Source: Leptodontidium sp. MPI-SDFR-AT-0119 (taxonomy: Eukaryota > Ascomycota > Leotiomycetes > Helotiales > Leptodontidiaceae). From it: a stretch of DNA of 64,000 nt. The stretch spans positions 4,960,001 through 5,024,000 of the forward strand of contig JAHLEZ010000002.1 in NCBI GenBank assembly GCA_020726505.1, in the 5' to 3' direction. The translations under genes and the position numbers were made by a program. The notes under the pieces are model-generated. The model was not told where the DNA came from, did no database searches, and saw only the letters and a list, made by a program, of their open reading frames with translations. Position 1 is the first letter of the stretch; each line of letters begins with the position of its first letter. Below are positions 1 to 11,546 of the stretch, piece by piece.

Positions 1-180
1 TCAACCTCTACCCCGCATCACTTACTGTATAGCTTCAGCGTCCATCCCGTCCCCATTCACAGTCTTGATTCCTTTTCAGCGCCTCCTCAACATCATCGGT
101 CTGGGGTAGCGGCGACTTCACGTTTCTGTGCAACACTCCGCGCTCCTAGGATCTCCCGAAGACTTTGTCTCACCACCAAA

Positions 181-1875
181 ATGGCCGATCCATCGGGCGG
201 CTGCAAGCGGGTACGCATCCGCAAGGCCTGTACCGCATGCTCCTCACGCAAAAGAAAGTGCAACGGTGCCTACCCGTGTGATGCGTGCACAGCATATGGC
301 TACACCTGCTGGTACCGACAGGATGGACGTCGCGTACATCCAACGCTTGAGCTAGCAGGAAAGAACCGACAGGGGAACAGCCTAAAGAGCACCGGTAGAG
401 GGCTGGCCAGTTCGGGGGATGCGAATATTGTCCAGGATGCTCAGCTCAAATCATCCCGTGTAAAGAGTGATGGCTCCCTAGAGGCAAACTCCTGCCCATA
501 CGTTGGCAGCCACTCCAGTATTTCATTCCCAAGATTTCTAGGCTTGCAGCTCCAATCCCAGACAATCCCCGAGCTACAACCATTTGCATGGCATCTTGAG
601 ATCAGAGACACGCCACCCCGCACAGCCCAGCTATCAATTTGCTCTTTGATCTCCATAGAATCGGCGAGAAATCAAGTCGAGACTTTCTTCCAGAGCCAAT
701 CTCCTGCATGCGGGTTTCTGGATCAGGAGTCGTTTCTTGAAAACTGCGAGAAGCACTGGGCTGGTGAAAACCAAGGGCTACCTTTTGAGGCCCTGATCAG
801 TGGTATTATCGGCTTTGCCTCCATCCTATCACCTATGGCATCTCGACAACAAGAGCTCAGTATCGTTAAACACGCAGAGAGCATTTTGACAGATCACGCT
901 GTCATCGCTCAACCCAGGTTAGAGCTGCTCGCTGCAACAGTTTTACGTGGTTTGTATCTTCGCGCAACAGCCACTCCACACATCACCTGGCTCCAAAGTT
1001 GTACCGCCATGCACATTGCGGAATCGCTCGGTCTCCACGAGAATACCAATTCAATTGCACGAGGCGAAAGCATTCAGTGGACTGCGCAAGCTCAGTCTTG
1101 TTTATTCTGGATAGTGTGTGCAGGAAACCGACTTATCTCACACGAACTCGGCCGTAGCCCAGTCGTTATCCAGAAAGTCACCAGGGAATACCCATTTCCA
1201 CTGTCAGATACCAGCAGTCCTGCCATCCTCTGTCGGCTGTGCTGTACGCTGCCAATCAAGGACACCAGTGGCGAGCTTGACGATGAACAAGCTAGACTGG
1301 CAGATTTTTTGAAGATTCTACAAAGTACTACAATCGATCAGCCATACTTGCAACTTGTTGCAGCAGACGTTTGCTTTTGTCTTTATCGACGAATCCGAGT
1401 GATCGGGTTTAGCGTCACCGAATCTCAAGGCCGATCGATTGTTTTGGTTGGCCGAGGGGCCGTGCAGGCGGTCAATCAGCTCCTTCAGCAAGGCAAGCCT
1501 TGGTGGAACTTGCTTAGTACTTTATTCCAATTTGCATGTACCTTGATTTCATTGGATTGCTTGGACAGTCTCGTCGATCTTCAGGATACACTAAAAGCTA
1601 TAAGCCTAGTGAGGAGCCATTATCCAGGAAGTAAGATAGTGCAAGCATTGTCGACCTTGAGGATATTGATACGCGCCTCGAAGCAGATAAAGGAGAAGCA
1701 GCTCGCCTATCTACAAGCTGTTGAGGGGTCCGAATTTGGAGGCGAAGGTGACACACAGGAGCATATAACCGATGAGGCTTTCGATCCCTTCCTTCAAAGT
1801 GCTTTCCCTTACAACGAGTGGTCTACAAATGACTATGACTGGATGTCGGCATGGGCACCAGTCACTCAATCTTGA
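181..1875 (+). CDS. Zn(II)2Cys6 fungal transcription factor
   Basis: Single-exon gene of 564 residues starting at ATG 181 (AAAATGG context). Residues about 17-43 form a Zn2Cys6 binuclear cluster with spacing C-X2-C-X6-C-X5-C-X2-C-X6-C (CTACSSRKRKC then CDACTAYGYTC), the DNA-binding module of Gal4-type regulators. The middle of the protein (about residues 180-330) resembles the fungal-specific transcription factor domain: helical, with the recurring pattern of hits around HIAESLGLH. The C-terminus is acidic and aromatic (FDPFLQSAFPYNEW), which could be an activation segment (inference). It is convergent with the SMP-30-like gene on the opposite strand, 658 bp away. Its target genes cannot be read from sequence. 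Family assignment is certain; specific role unknown. Confidence 0.93.
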   Translation: MADPSGGCKRVRIRKACTACSSRKRKCNGAYPCDACTAYGYTCWYRQDGRRVHPTLELAGKNRQGNSLKSTGRGLASSGDANIVQDAQLKSSRVKSDGSLEANSCPYVGSHSSISFPRFLGLQLQSQTIPELQPFAWHLEIRDTPPRTAQLSICSLISIESARNQVETFFQSQSPACGFLDQESFLENCEKHWAGENQGLPFEALISGIIGFASILSPMASRQQELSIVKHAESILTDHAVIAQPRLELLAATVLRGLYLRATATPHITWLQSCTAMHIAESLGLHENTNSIARGESIQWTAQAQSCLFWIVCAGNRLISHELGRSPVVIQKVTREYPFPLSDTSSPAILCRLCCTLPIKDTSGELDDEQARLADFLKILQSTTIDQPYLQLVAADVCFCLYRRIRVIGFSVTESQGRSIVLVGRGAVQAVNQLLQQGKPWWNLLSTLFQFACTLISLDCLDSLVDLQDTLKAISLVRSHYPGSKIVQALSTLRILIRASKQIKEKQLAYLQAVEGSEFGGEGDTQEHITDEAFDPFLQSAFPYNEWSTNDYDWMSAWAPVTQS

Positions 1876-2533
1876 CCCGCTGTAAAAGGGGGTCCCCCTT
1901 GGCTAAGCAAACAGCCAGAGAGTTTCGATGTACGTAAATTTGGCCCCAAACCAGCCTCTGTTGCAAGTGAACCTTTTACACATTCCAATTGTGCAGAGCC
2001 TTTCAGAGGCTGCAACACGTACCTCAGTCCCGTTTGAGGCCATGTCAGGTTTTTTTTTTGGTTGGAGGAGGGGGGGGGGGATGCTGAAACAATTACCACA
2101 GTGAACAACGACGAGGTTTATAATAGATCTACTCTACCATCTTGAGTTACCAGCAACGTCCAGTTCCTAGCAATGGGTGCTAATTGTATCGGAGAATGGA
2201 TCATGGATAACGGACACCGGGCTAGTACTGGTATGCTACATCTGTGTGCATAGTTAGGTTAATTGTCAAAAGTTGAATGGCTTTCCTTCGCTACATTCCT
2301 AGCTTGTATTAAAGTCAAACCACGGCCGTTTACTAAATCATGCTTTTCGACATATCTACTATCGTACTAGAAAAGACTACTTGCTATGAATGAAATTCCT
2401 GATGTTATTTGCACTTTGGTTTATTGTGGAGTTATTCTAAGGAAGACTATTCCTCTATGCTCCCTGAACTCATGTCCAGTCCTTTGACATGCACATAATC
2501 TACGTAAGCAATGCTTCTTTTTTTTTTTTCTTT
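1876..2533. other. Intergenic, convergent 3' flanks
   Basis: The 3' flanks of two convergent genes. It contains a short T-run and G-run near 2050-2082 and AT-rich DNA further on. No coding frame with support and no structured RNA was recognised. Confidence 0.6.
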
Positions 2534-3502
2534 CTACATGGCTGGGAAGCTGATACGAAGGACTTTTGAATGTTTCACAACCCCATCGTGTGGATTTTTG
2601 ATGCCACCATCAGTTGAGAAGTAGGCCACCTTTCCAGCTTCATTGGGACCGCGACCCCAGGATCCCGCTGTGGGTCCAATCATATCGATATGGAAGGGCT
2701 CTCCGATACAATTGAGCCGTGCACCATCGTGCAGCGAGATTCGCTCAATGGTATTCTGTCGATGTGTTGTCACATAGGCAACACCAGCCTCCTCGTCCAC
2801 AATCAGGTCATCGGCCATCATCCCGCGTTCAGCCACCTCCTCGGGATCGCCTACTGGATCCAAAGTTTGCGGGTCGACTCGAATACGACCAAATAATGTC
2901 TGAGCAGTTGTCGTAAAGTACACAAAGCTATCTTTCCTGTTGAACTTGATGCCATTGACACCCGGCGAGTCGTGCAGCTTCGGGTCGTTGCTGTGTGCTA
3001 GCAAGCTGTGTTTCATCCAGATTCGAGTCGACGGAGCCGCCCCGTCCTTGGGAACGTCGACACGCCAGATGCAGTCGGCCGCAGAATCTGCGCAGAGAAG
3101 TACCGTTGGGGACAGTACGGCGCTGCCATTAAGCACTCGAGCTTCAGGGGGAAACACTAGAACGGAGACGGGTTTTGGGGGAGCGTTTGACGACGAGAAA
3201 GATCGCATGTCCAGCTTCCAGAGTGTGCTTGGCCCACCTGGGCGAAGAACACTGGTGGTCGAGATGTAGAAGATGTCCATTTCCAGCTCCACGATGCCCA
3301 TGGCAGGTTCCTCGAAAGTGCAAAGGGTCTGGGGTGTCAGTTGGGCGGAGGATGAGTTCGGCGGTGGCAAGTAGAAGAGGCATCGAGGGTTGATAGCAGT
3401 GACAAGAATCGAGCCGTCATAGCGAACAATTATGTTCTCTAGGAAGGTGAATGGAGGGAAGCTAGCAACTACTTGTGCCTGTGCCTTAGCTGCAGTGGCC
3501 AT
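2534..3502 (-). CDS. SMP-30/gluconolactonase-like beta-propeller protein
   Basis: Single-exon gene of 322 residues; ATG at 3502. The sequence has the blade pattern of six-bladed SMP-30/gluconolactonase/LRE-like propellers: an N-terminal FLENIIVRYDGSILVT strand set, an ALEL-like GIVELEMDIFYISTT segment, a central PGVNGIKFN blade, and DDLIVDEEAGVAYVTTH near residue 230. No signal peptide is evident, so it is probably intracellular. In ascomycetes this family includes lactonase-like proteins and, from established knowledge, pericyclase-type members (the eupF hetero-Diels-Alderase family) in metabolite clusters; which applies here cannot be decided. Its neighbour is a Zn2Cys6 regulator, but no synthase gene lies nearby, so a cluster role is only a possibility. 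Confidence 0.85.
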   Translation of the reverse strand: MATAAKAQAQVVASFPPFTFLENIIVRYDGSILVTAINPRCLFYLPPPNSSSAQLTPQTLCTFEEPAMGIVELEMDIFYISTTSVLRPGGPSTLWKLDMRSFSSSNAPPKPVSVLVFPPEARVLNGSAVLSPTVLLCADSAADCIWRVDVPKDGAAPSTRIWMKHSLLAHSNDPKLHDSPGVNGIKFNRKDSFVYFTTTAQTLFGRIRVDPQTLDPVGDPEEVAERGMMADDLIVDEEAGVAYVTTHRQNTIERISLHDGARLNCIGEPFHIDMIGPTAGSWGRGPNEAGKVAYFSTDGGIKNPHDGVVKHSKVLRISFPAM

Positions 3503-5205
3503 GCTGTTGTAGCCGTGAGGGTGAGGATGTATCTTGTGAGATGTTATGTTCTAGAAGGTAATGTGCAACAAACCAGGCTGCTCAGAGGAGCGAGGGCCCA
3601 GTTCGTAGATATACACATCGACGTCCATATTTCTGGACATTACTGGTCTCGCCATGTTAGGCCAGCGAGGTTGGCGATGGGCGCGGACAATAGGATACAT
3701 AGCAAGGCACGGCACGGCATGACATGACAGAGTTAGGATTTGCAATTGCTTGGTGGCGGCAGTTATCCCGCAGCTGCCGCTCTTCGGCGGCAGGTGTTTG
3801 ACAACTGCTAAGAGGCCCGCCTGTAGTGCCTAGGCCGTCTACCGATTCCACTCATCTCACTCGCTCTGTCGTTCCTTCACGCCTCTCATCGTCCATAATG
3901 ACCACCCCGCATTACTGGTATTACAATCAAAGTTTATAACTAAAATTACGCTCGTCTTCACATTTCACTCCAACTTAGTTTAAAGTTAGTGATACACGCT
4001 ACTCGCTCGTACACTCACTCACACTCACTCACCAACTTAACCATGACAGAACCACATCATGATCAGCTTTTGAAGTCGAAGGATATTCCCTGGGCGATTG
4101 TCCCATCGCTGACTATCATCGCAGCCGTGTTAAGGTTGATGTCCTCAATCCTTTCCGCTGTACAAAGTCCTCATTATAGATTCCTGTCGGATCCAAGAAG
4201 CTAACCGTCAGGAACACCGCAGGAAACTCGTAGCTTTAACTAATATGTAAACAGACTAGTAATCAGAAGGCTTGATCTCGCTAAGCAATCGACCCATCGC
4301 TAAGCACTACTCGCCGTGCGGGCCGCAATAGCCACTGGAGACTGGAGTGTTGTTGTCGAGAACGACGATCTCGACCCTTGGTGTATGACATGACAAGACA
4401 GGACAGGACAGGACGGCAAACATTAAGACATTGGACATTCTTGGGGCATCGGGCATCGGCTCCCCCAACCTCCGTCCATCCCCTGACGCGGCGCATCCAT
4501 TTCTTTACCTCTTCATCTCCACTGTCACAAGTCAGAATCCAATGCAATCCAGCATGGAAATAAACCCCGGCAACTGGCCAATGACATGGTAGCAACTCAA
4601 CACGTAGTCATAATTGTCTACCCAAATATCTGACTGCGTGCGTGAGATATTTATACCCACACCTCTTCGCTCCTTCTTGAGCTGTTAGACTGAGATTTGA
4701 AAGTTGGGTGTTGAGGAGTGACTATAACCATGACTATGACTATGGCCCGTACTAGTGCCACCAGGTACTAACTGCACTTTCCCAGTCGACTCTCCCTGAC
4801 TTTAAATACTCAAGAAGAGTCATTTCAGACAACCGGAAAGTGAAAGAGAGGATATCGGAGGAAAATAAAGAAAAGAAAGTCATGAGTTAATATTACTCGT
4901 ACCAATCTACCCGTTCTTCTCTCACACGAGCTGAATAATAATATGAGTTGAGCAGAATCTCTATCTCTATGTCTCTAACCCCTCTCTCAGACTCTCCCTA
5001 GACAAAAAGTGATGCAATCTTTGAATCCCAGAAAAAACGCCAGTCTGCCCGTCACCCTATGCCATGATACGTATGTACGTCGTCGTCGTCGGTTCGTATA
5101 TACACCCACCCACGCCTCATTTATTTCAAGAGCCCAATTTCCAGAGCCCCTCTCCCCACACAAAAGGCTCAAACAGCCAGCCAACCCAGCTCAGGCAAAA
5201 AAAAT
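3503..5205. other. Intergenic region, 1.7 kb
   Basis: Holds the promoter of the SMP-30-like gene (read leftwards from 3503) and the 3' flank of the desaturase. Short tandem tracts occur (GACAGGACAGGAC near 4395-4413; a tgactatgac repeat near 4726-4744). A short frame at 4043-4204 (MTEPHHDQLL..., with one hydrophobic stretch) could be the remnant of a first exon of a membrane protein, but no continuation was found. Otherwise nothing is recognised. Confidence 0.5.
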
Positions 5206-6574
5206 CTAAGCCTGTATCTCCTCAGCAGTCCACTTGCCCACCTTCCGCCCGCCCTCCTTCCTCTTAACCCTACACGTCATACCAACCTCCTTATCCCAAA
5301 CAAACTGCCAGATAACGCCCACCCAACTCTCATGCCTCGGCAGATCCGCATAGAACTCCTTCGCCATCTCATGCAATAACGGCAGGCGGCTCCACGGTAC
5401 GGCAGGGAAGTCATGATGCTCGTTATGCAAGCCCACGTTATACGTCAACATGTTCAACGCACCGTAGTACGAGAACGTCTCGGGCACGGGCGTGTTGGTC
5501 AAAGGATCTTTGGCGCCTGCAGGCAGTTTCTCGAAGGTGTAGTGCTCGGCTATGAAATGGCCTGCGCAGGGGTGGAGGGAGCCCGCAAGGAAGGAGGAGA
5601 GGATAAGGTAGTAGACGGAGTTAGCAGAGCAGGTCTTGACGAGGATGGTGTCGAAGAGGACTTGTACGAAGATGTTGATAAAGTGGATGGAGGTGAAGGG
5701 GACGGCGTAGATGAATATTGGTCGGATGGCGTAGAAGAGGATTTGGAAGGTGCAGAAGAAGGCTTTGCCTAGGAGGGAGTCGAGGAAGACTGCTTCGAAG
5801 GCTGTTGGGAGATCGGTGTCGAGACCGTCGACACCGAGGGACTTGTGGTGCGTGAGATGGTATGGCTATTGGGGTTCATTAGCATAGTTCTTGACCTCGA
5901 GATGACACCCAGTATCTTCCAACCCATATCTATCTTCCCATCTGACATGCTCCCATTCCATCTCGTCCCCCAGACTTCACTCCCCCGCCACAAAATCAAA
6001 GAGAATAGAAAGCATAACCCACCCTAAAACTAGCACTATACGGCACTCCAATCGGCAGATTCGCCACAATAGCCAACGCCCTATTCAACCAAGGCGTTCT
6101 AAAAGCCAAATTATGCGATATCTCATGGATAGCCAGGAACAGGTTCTGGTTGGCAGTGGCGCCCACCACATATGCCGTGGCCCAGAACTTCCAGTTGAAG
6201 AACGGTGTATCCTGGAGGAGGTAGGCGCAGAGTACTTGGATCGATACGACGAAGAGGACGAGGTATTTCGTGAGGGGTTCAGGACCGCAGAGTTTAGTTA
6301 CCTGGGAGGGGGAGGTTAGCAAGCTGCTAGTTGGGAGGAGGGGAAGATGAAGGAGCTGCCAATTGGCGGACTATGAGATATGTACCTCTGGATGCGCTTT
6401 GATAATAGCCATTCTTCTCGTCCGGTGCGGTTCCTCGGTATATGTCCAGAAGAAATCATGTTCCTTGACCTCGATTGGAGGGGGTTGTAATGTCTCTTCC
6501 TCGGCGCGCAGACGGGCGGTCTGAGGTTCTTTCGGTGACCTTGAGGTCGTGATTGTCGAGGTAGAAGCAGGCAT
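5206..6574 (-). CDS. Sphingolipid delta(4)-desaturase (DEGS type)
   Basis: Three exons: 6574-6386, 6301-6023, 5865-5206 (introns GTACAT..CAG and GTGGGT..TAG), giving 375 residues in phase. It introduces the trans-4 double bond into the long-chain base of dihydroceramide at the ER membrane, feeding glucosylceramide synthesis. The N-terminal lipid-desaturase box is visible (HDFFWTYTEEPHRTRR), followed by the three di-iron histidine boxes: HEISH in exon 2, HLTHH at the start of exon 3 and NEHHD near the C-terminus. Hydrophobic membrane segments lie between them. Intron 2 ends exactly between Arg and the PYHLTHH segment, matching the family order. Length is normal for fungi. No neighbouring sphingolipid gene is present. 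Confidence 0.95.
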
Positions 6575-7208
6575 CGTGAGAGGAGGGATTGTGCCCGCTG
6601 TTAAGGAATGGATGCGATCAATGAGGGTGTAGAGGTGGTGGTGAAGATAGCAAGTCGTATCAAGAAGTCGTACCTCGATTCGTACGATGTGAGTTTCTTA
6701 GCTCAGTGCACTCCAGTTTTCAGGGGTCTGGCTGGATCCAATCACTGTGCTGCCCCTGCCAACGGGCTCTGCCTCTCGCTTGTGGCGATCAAGACAAGGA
6801 GTTGCCCCTTTTCACATGTCACTCTGTAAACACCAGATACTGGAGTATAAATCTCTTCATCATTCAATTCCAAACACAGCCACAGGAATTTGCAAGAAGC
6901 ATTCAATTGTCTAGTCTAAGTTTAGGCTGTAGCCAACTCTGCTTACTTTGCTTGTTTTCTTTTAGTCAGACATCAGAGAATTTCTGACCTTTGACTGTCT
7001 GCGGACCCCCGCCCAGTATTGGTCAGATCTATTCCTCCAAATCAGATTCGCTTTTTTGTCTTCATGATCGTTCGCGCCTGCATCGTCAATTCATTGTCGT
7101 AGTGTTTTCACAAATCTTCCAAACCATAGTCCAACCATTCAACGCCATCCCAACATTGATCAATCATAGGGTATGATCAACCATACACCCACCAATCGTG
7201 AGAAGAGC
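6575..7208. promoter_or_regulatory. Promoter and leader of the desaturase
   Basis: A 634-bp gap between the desaturase start (transcribed leftwards) and the stop of the next minus-strand gene. It must hold the desaturase promoter and the 3' end of the RGG-box gene. It is AT-rich with C/T-rich patches; no defined operator or TATA element is singled out. Confidence 0.4.
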
Positions 7209-10200
7209 TCACAATTGTGGACCTTGGTAGGCAATGCGAGGACCATTCATGCTACTGTTCAATCTTGATTGAAGTTGGGATTGAAGATTTCCTCGGCATG
7301 GTGACAGGGCTGGTCTCTGATCTCCTGGAGCAGATTCTTGTGGACGTTGTGGAGATGGCTTGAATGTTGGCGCATCAGGATTGATCTTGCTGTCCGAACC
7401 AACGGACCCAAAGGAAGAATCATGTTGGTATGTATTGGGTCTGACCGGGAAAGGCGGGTTGATTGGGTAATCTGGGGAATTCATGTGTCCACTTGAAGGG
7501 CGAACATTCTCGACGTAAGGTTGGTGGCCCATCTGAGGGACAGGAGCATGAGCAACGATGGGGATTGAACCAGCCTTGACCATGCCAGTAACTTCACGAT
7601 ATGTTCCGTCGGGGTTCTCGACAAGAACTGTTGCTAACATCGGAGCAAATCCTGGAGTCGGGACTTGGTTTGCACGCGGTCCTTGCTGATGGTACATACC
7701 ACCTTGCGGGACTGGCTTGAAGAGCGATGGGGGGATTTTTGGGTATCTAGTAAACTGAGGAGTGGTCGATTCATCTGCCCACTTTGAAGCAGAGAGTCCA
7801 GGAGCACCCATAAGTACCTTGTTAAAGTTATCATCCAAGGGACGGGTTGGCTGGGCTCGCTGAACATTAGTTGGGAGTGGACCACCAAATTCAACCTTCG
7901 CAGTCTTGACTACTGGAAACTTGACTGACAACGGCTGCGAAGCAGATGGTACTTTCAGGATCTCCAATGCCACGGTAGTAGGTGGGAGAGGAGTATCGTG
8001 GATCGAGGAAGACTTTGTCTCAGGCTCAGACTTCACAACGGCCATTGATGGAGAGGCAAGCTTTTCCAATTTGACCTCGGCCTCTGTCTTCAACTGGGAT
8101 TTAGGGCTATCCATTAGATCGCCGAGGGCTGATTGTTGAGTAAAACTATTAGCAGGAGACTGAGCAGTTGAAGAGCCGAGAGGCTGCTTCAATGCCGCAG
8201 CAATCTTGTCTTTCATAGCTTGACTAGCCGGAGTAGGTGCTGCTGCAGGAGCAGAGCTTTGAAGGATTGTTTGGCCATGAGAAATCAAACTTGAGTGTGG
8301 AGTCAATTGCACATTGCTTTCGGTTCGTAGAGCAGCCATGGATTGTTCGACGACTGGAGTAGATAGCTCAACTCCTGGGACAGCAGTGTTTGTACGGATG
8401 TTCAGACCTGAGAATGACTCAGCAAGTCTTTCATTGATATCAGACTTGGAGGGATGGTGTCGCAATGTACCTTTAGGAACCTGTGCCTCTGACTTGACGA
8501 CAGGCTTCGAAGAACACACAGAGCTGAGCATAGCAGCCCAGAGAGCATCGTCTGTTTGTTGACCCTTCAACTGGCTCACAACCGTGCTTAGTGTAGTCGA
8601 AGCGACGCTTGCAGCGGAGATGGAAGACTTCGGAGCCGACTTTACCTCTTCAAAAGGCTTTAGCATCTCAGGACGTGTGACAGGCACAACATTGGGAGTG
8701 TCTTGATCCTGAGCAGAAGCTTTTGACTCTTCAGTAGCACCATAAGCTTGACATGCGTTCGTGGGTACCGCAGGTGATGCAACTCTCGCAGGGGTTTCCT
8801 CTACCGCAGGAGCCAATGTTTCTGGGGCCTCAGAAGCTGTCTTCAATTGCTCACTAGAAGGGAATGTCTGCCATTGGTTCTCAGCTGACATGGCTGGCAC
8901 AACTGTAGTGGTCTCACGGGACATAACAGCCGAAATTGCTGGAGCCTGGGAAGTTTCCCGGATAATATCTCGTACTTCAGTCGGTGAAGCTGATGTGGAA
9001 GCAATCGGAGTTCCTGTAACAGGAGCAGCCGATTTCGATCCCGCAGCGCTGAAAGCTTGCCATTCGTCAACAGTGGTAACGGGGAGAGCAGCTTTGACAG
9101 GTACGACTGTGATTCGAGGACCAACAACCTTCGTGGGACGACGCTCTCGAGTGGGTTGTTCGCTAATCTCTACGGCCACTGCATGGTCACGAAGACCGAG
9201 CAAGGAATTTGGCGAATACTTGATCCGAGTGTCCTCTGCGACCTTCAATTGTTGAGGGTTATTATCTTCCGCCAAACTTCCAGAATTCTGGGACAATGTC
9301 TCAGGTTGGGTATCGTCCTCCGGCTCAGTCACAGGGACTATGGTGATGTTCTCCTCGACAAGTTCAGAACCGATAGTACTCTCCTCAGCAATATTAGTAC
9401 TTTGCGTCCGAGCCAAACCACGCCTTGGGACGGCGAATTCCATGATCTTGCGACTATGGTGTTCAACGAGTGCAGCCGAGTACTCCTCTGGAAGCATAGC
9501 AAAGGTCTCGGATTTTGAAAGGAAACGGACAATTGCAGTCTGTAGTACGGAGTGGTACACAGAATCTGAGATCAAGTCGTCGGACGAAACTTCGTTGACT
9601 GCCTTTCCTCCGATCGCAACGACCGCTTGGTTCATGTGGTCAAAGAAGAGAGCATCGCCACCAAGAGCATTGAAGAGGTTTTCAATGATTTCGAGACCAC
9701 TGACGGCTTCTAAGAGGTCAAAGATATCCGAATTAATGGTGGATGGTGCGGTATATGTCTCTCCGTCATCTCCAAGTGTGATCAGCGTCTCGACATTGTC
9801 GGCCGGAATTTCCCGAGCAAATGCACCAGTAGCATGGCCAATGCCAAGTTCGTATCCAGCATGGTAATGGAATTGAGAACCATTGCATGTCTCTTGGACA
9901 CGTCCATATCCATCATCAGTCTTCTGATGTTGAGTAGTCGACGTATCAATGGCCTCTGGAGCGCTGTATGATGATGTTTTAAGACCAGCAGAATGATTTG
10001 AAGGAGCATGGCCTATGTCGGAGACCGCACGTGGAACATGACCGGCCGCACTACGGTCGAGAATGACAAATCTCGTAAAGCTGTTTGCGTGCAACGGTAA
10101 TTGAAATCTGATCTTCCAGGTAGGAGGCTTCTGGGCAGATTGTTGTACAGCACGATAAGTCAATGTAGAACCGTGTAGTTCAAAGACCGCATCGTGTGAT

Positions 10201-11546
10201 ACGACCTCATCTACCAAGATGATCCCAGTTGAAGAGTCAACGAGAGCGAGGGTATGGAGCTCGTCTGTCTGGTTGTTCTTTGTCATAGCAGCTACACCTT
10301 CCTTCTCCACTGTGGCATTATTCTTCGTGATCTTGACATTATTCTGACGAAGGACAAGGCGGCCGGTGAAAGCCCCAATTCGGGAGGAAAGTGACGAAGG
10401 TTGCTGCAGGGTAGGAACCTCTTGTGATAGGAGAGTTTCTTGCGAAACAGGGGGAGCCTGTGATCGAAGAGGTTGTTTTTGAGGAGATGGACCCCATTTT
10501 GAACCCGAAAGACCTTGACTGCCAAGAGTAGCTGTGGGAGGGCCAACTTGAGCTGGAACTGCGACATTGGGAGTCGATGGCGCAGGTGTGGATTGTTGAG
10601 AAAGACCTCTAACGGGAGTAGGCCAAGGTTGTTGTGAGACTTCGCCAAAGACTGGCTTTGGTGTGGCTGGAGGCTCTGCGGTAGCCGACTTTCCCATACC
10701 AGCCCATTTGAGAAACCCATCCCCGTCGTCAAGCTTGTAGGAAGGTTGGACCACCTGTGGACTTGACGGATATGAAGGTCGGAAATCTGCCTTTGCCTTT
10801 GATTGACGATTCATTCGGGGTGGGGAACTGGGAGGGTGACCAGACTGGCGCTGTGGAGGTAAGTTGTGAGATGGTCCTGGACCACGAAGACGAGCCGCGA
10901 CCAAGTCAATGTGTGAACTACCATTGACGCTTTGTCTAGCATCATTCATGAACGACTTAGGAGTGACCGAAGAGTTGAAAGGTCTGCAGATGAGGATGTT
11001 ATTGACTGAACCAATTAGTAGAAATAATTTAAATACCTGTCATCTTGACGGCCAGGTCCCATGAATCTACTTCCACCATGTCCGCCCCGATTTCCTCTGC
11101 CGCCACCACGATTTCCGTTGGAGAAATGGCTACCTCTAGCCGCATTATTGCCTCGAGGTCCAGATGAAGAAGCACCTCTTCTCAAACGATACAATTGTCC
11201 ATCGGCAATATTGTCAAGATCATCATTTGTAGGCTCGGCGCCTTCGTCAAGATGGAGTGCTACAAAGCGTAAGTAGGTGGAGCCGGATAGAGATGATACT
11301 CGACTTTTGGATGGACGTTAGTAACTTACTATGCCAAGCAGCGGTTGCTGAGTTAAAATGCTTCTTGGGTTGCTTGAGTGGTCGCAAGGCTTCCACAGGG
11401 GCACCTCTATCAGCGAGAGGCAAGTCGTCTTTTCGGCCAATGCCAAGCTCCTCCATCATTGCAGCTTTGATTATAGCTAGTTGTTGTTCGGTATACTCTT
11501 TCTTAGCTGGCACGGTGCCCAGAGGAAGGCTAGGATTGTTGTCCAT
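7209..11546 (-). CDS. Large disordered protein with RGG box, function unknown
   Basis: Three exons, 11546-11330, 11259-11037 and 10983-7209, with GTAAGT..TAG and GTATTT..CAG introns, give 1404 residues in phase. The N-terminus (about residues 15-60) is a conserved-looking helical segment (YTEQQLAIIKAAMMEELG). Exon 2 encodes a Gly/Arg-rich stretch at about residues 100-140 with GNRGGRGNRGG and GGHGG, an RGG box typical of RNA-binding proteins. The remaining roughly 1200 residues are mostly low-complexity, rich in S, T, P, Q and A, with one more ordered block at about residues 340-580 (dipeptides FDLLEAVSGLEIIENLFNAL). The name of the family is not recognised; RNA or mRNP association is inferred from the RGG box alone. 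Confidence 0.85.

Noticed and set aside
3989..4204. Short frame with a hydrophobic segment
   Set aside because: Only about 50 residues from its best ATG, no continuation exon found. Possibly a gene remnant.
8761..9518. Frames on the plus strand
   Set aside because: Antisense to the RGG-box protein exon; shadows of low-complexity coding sequence.
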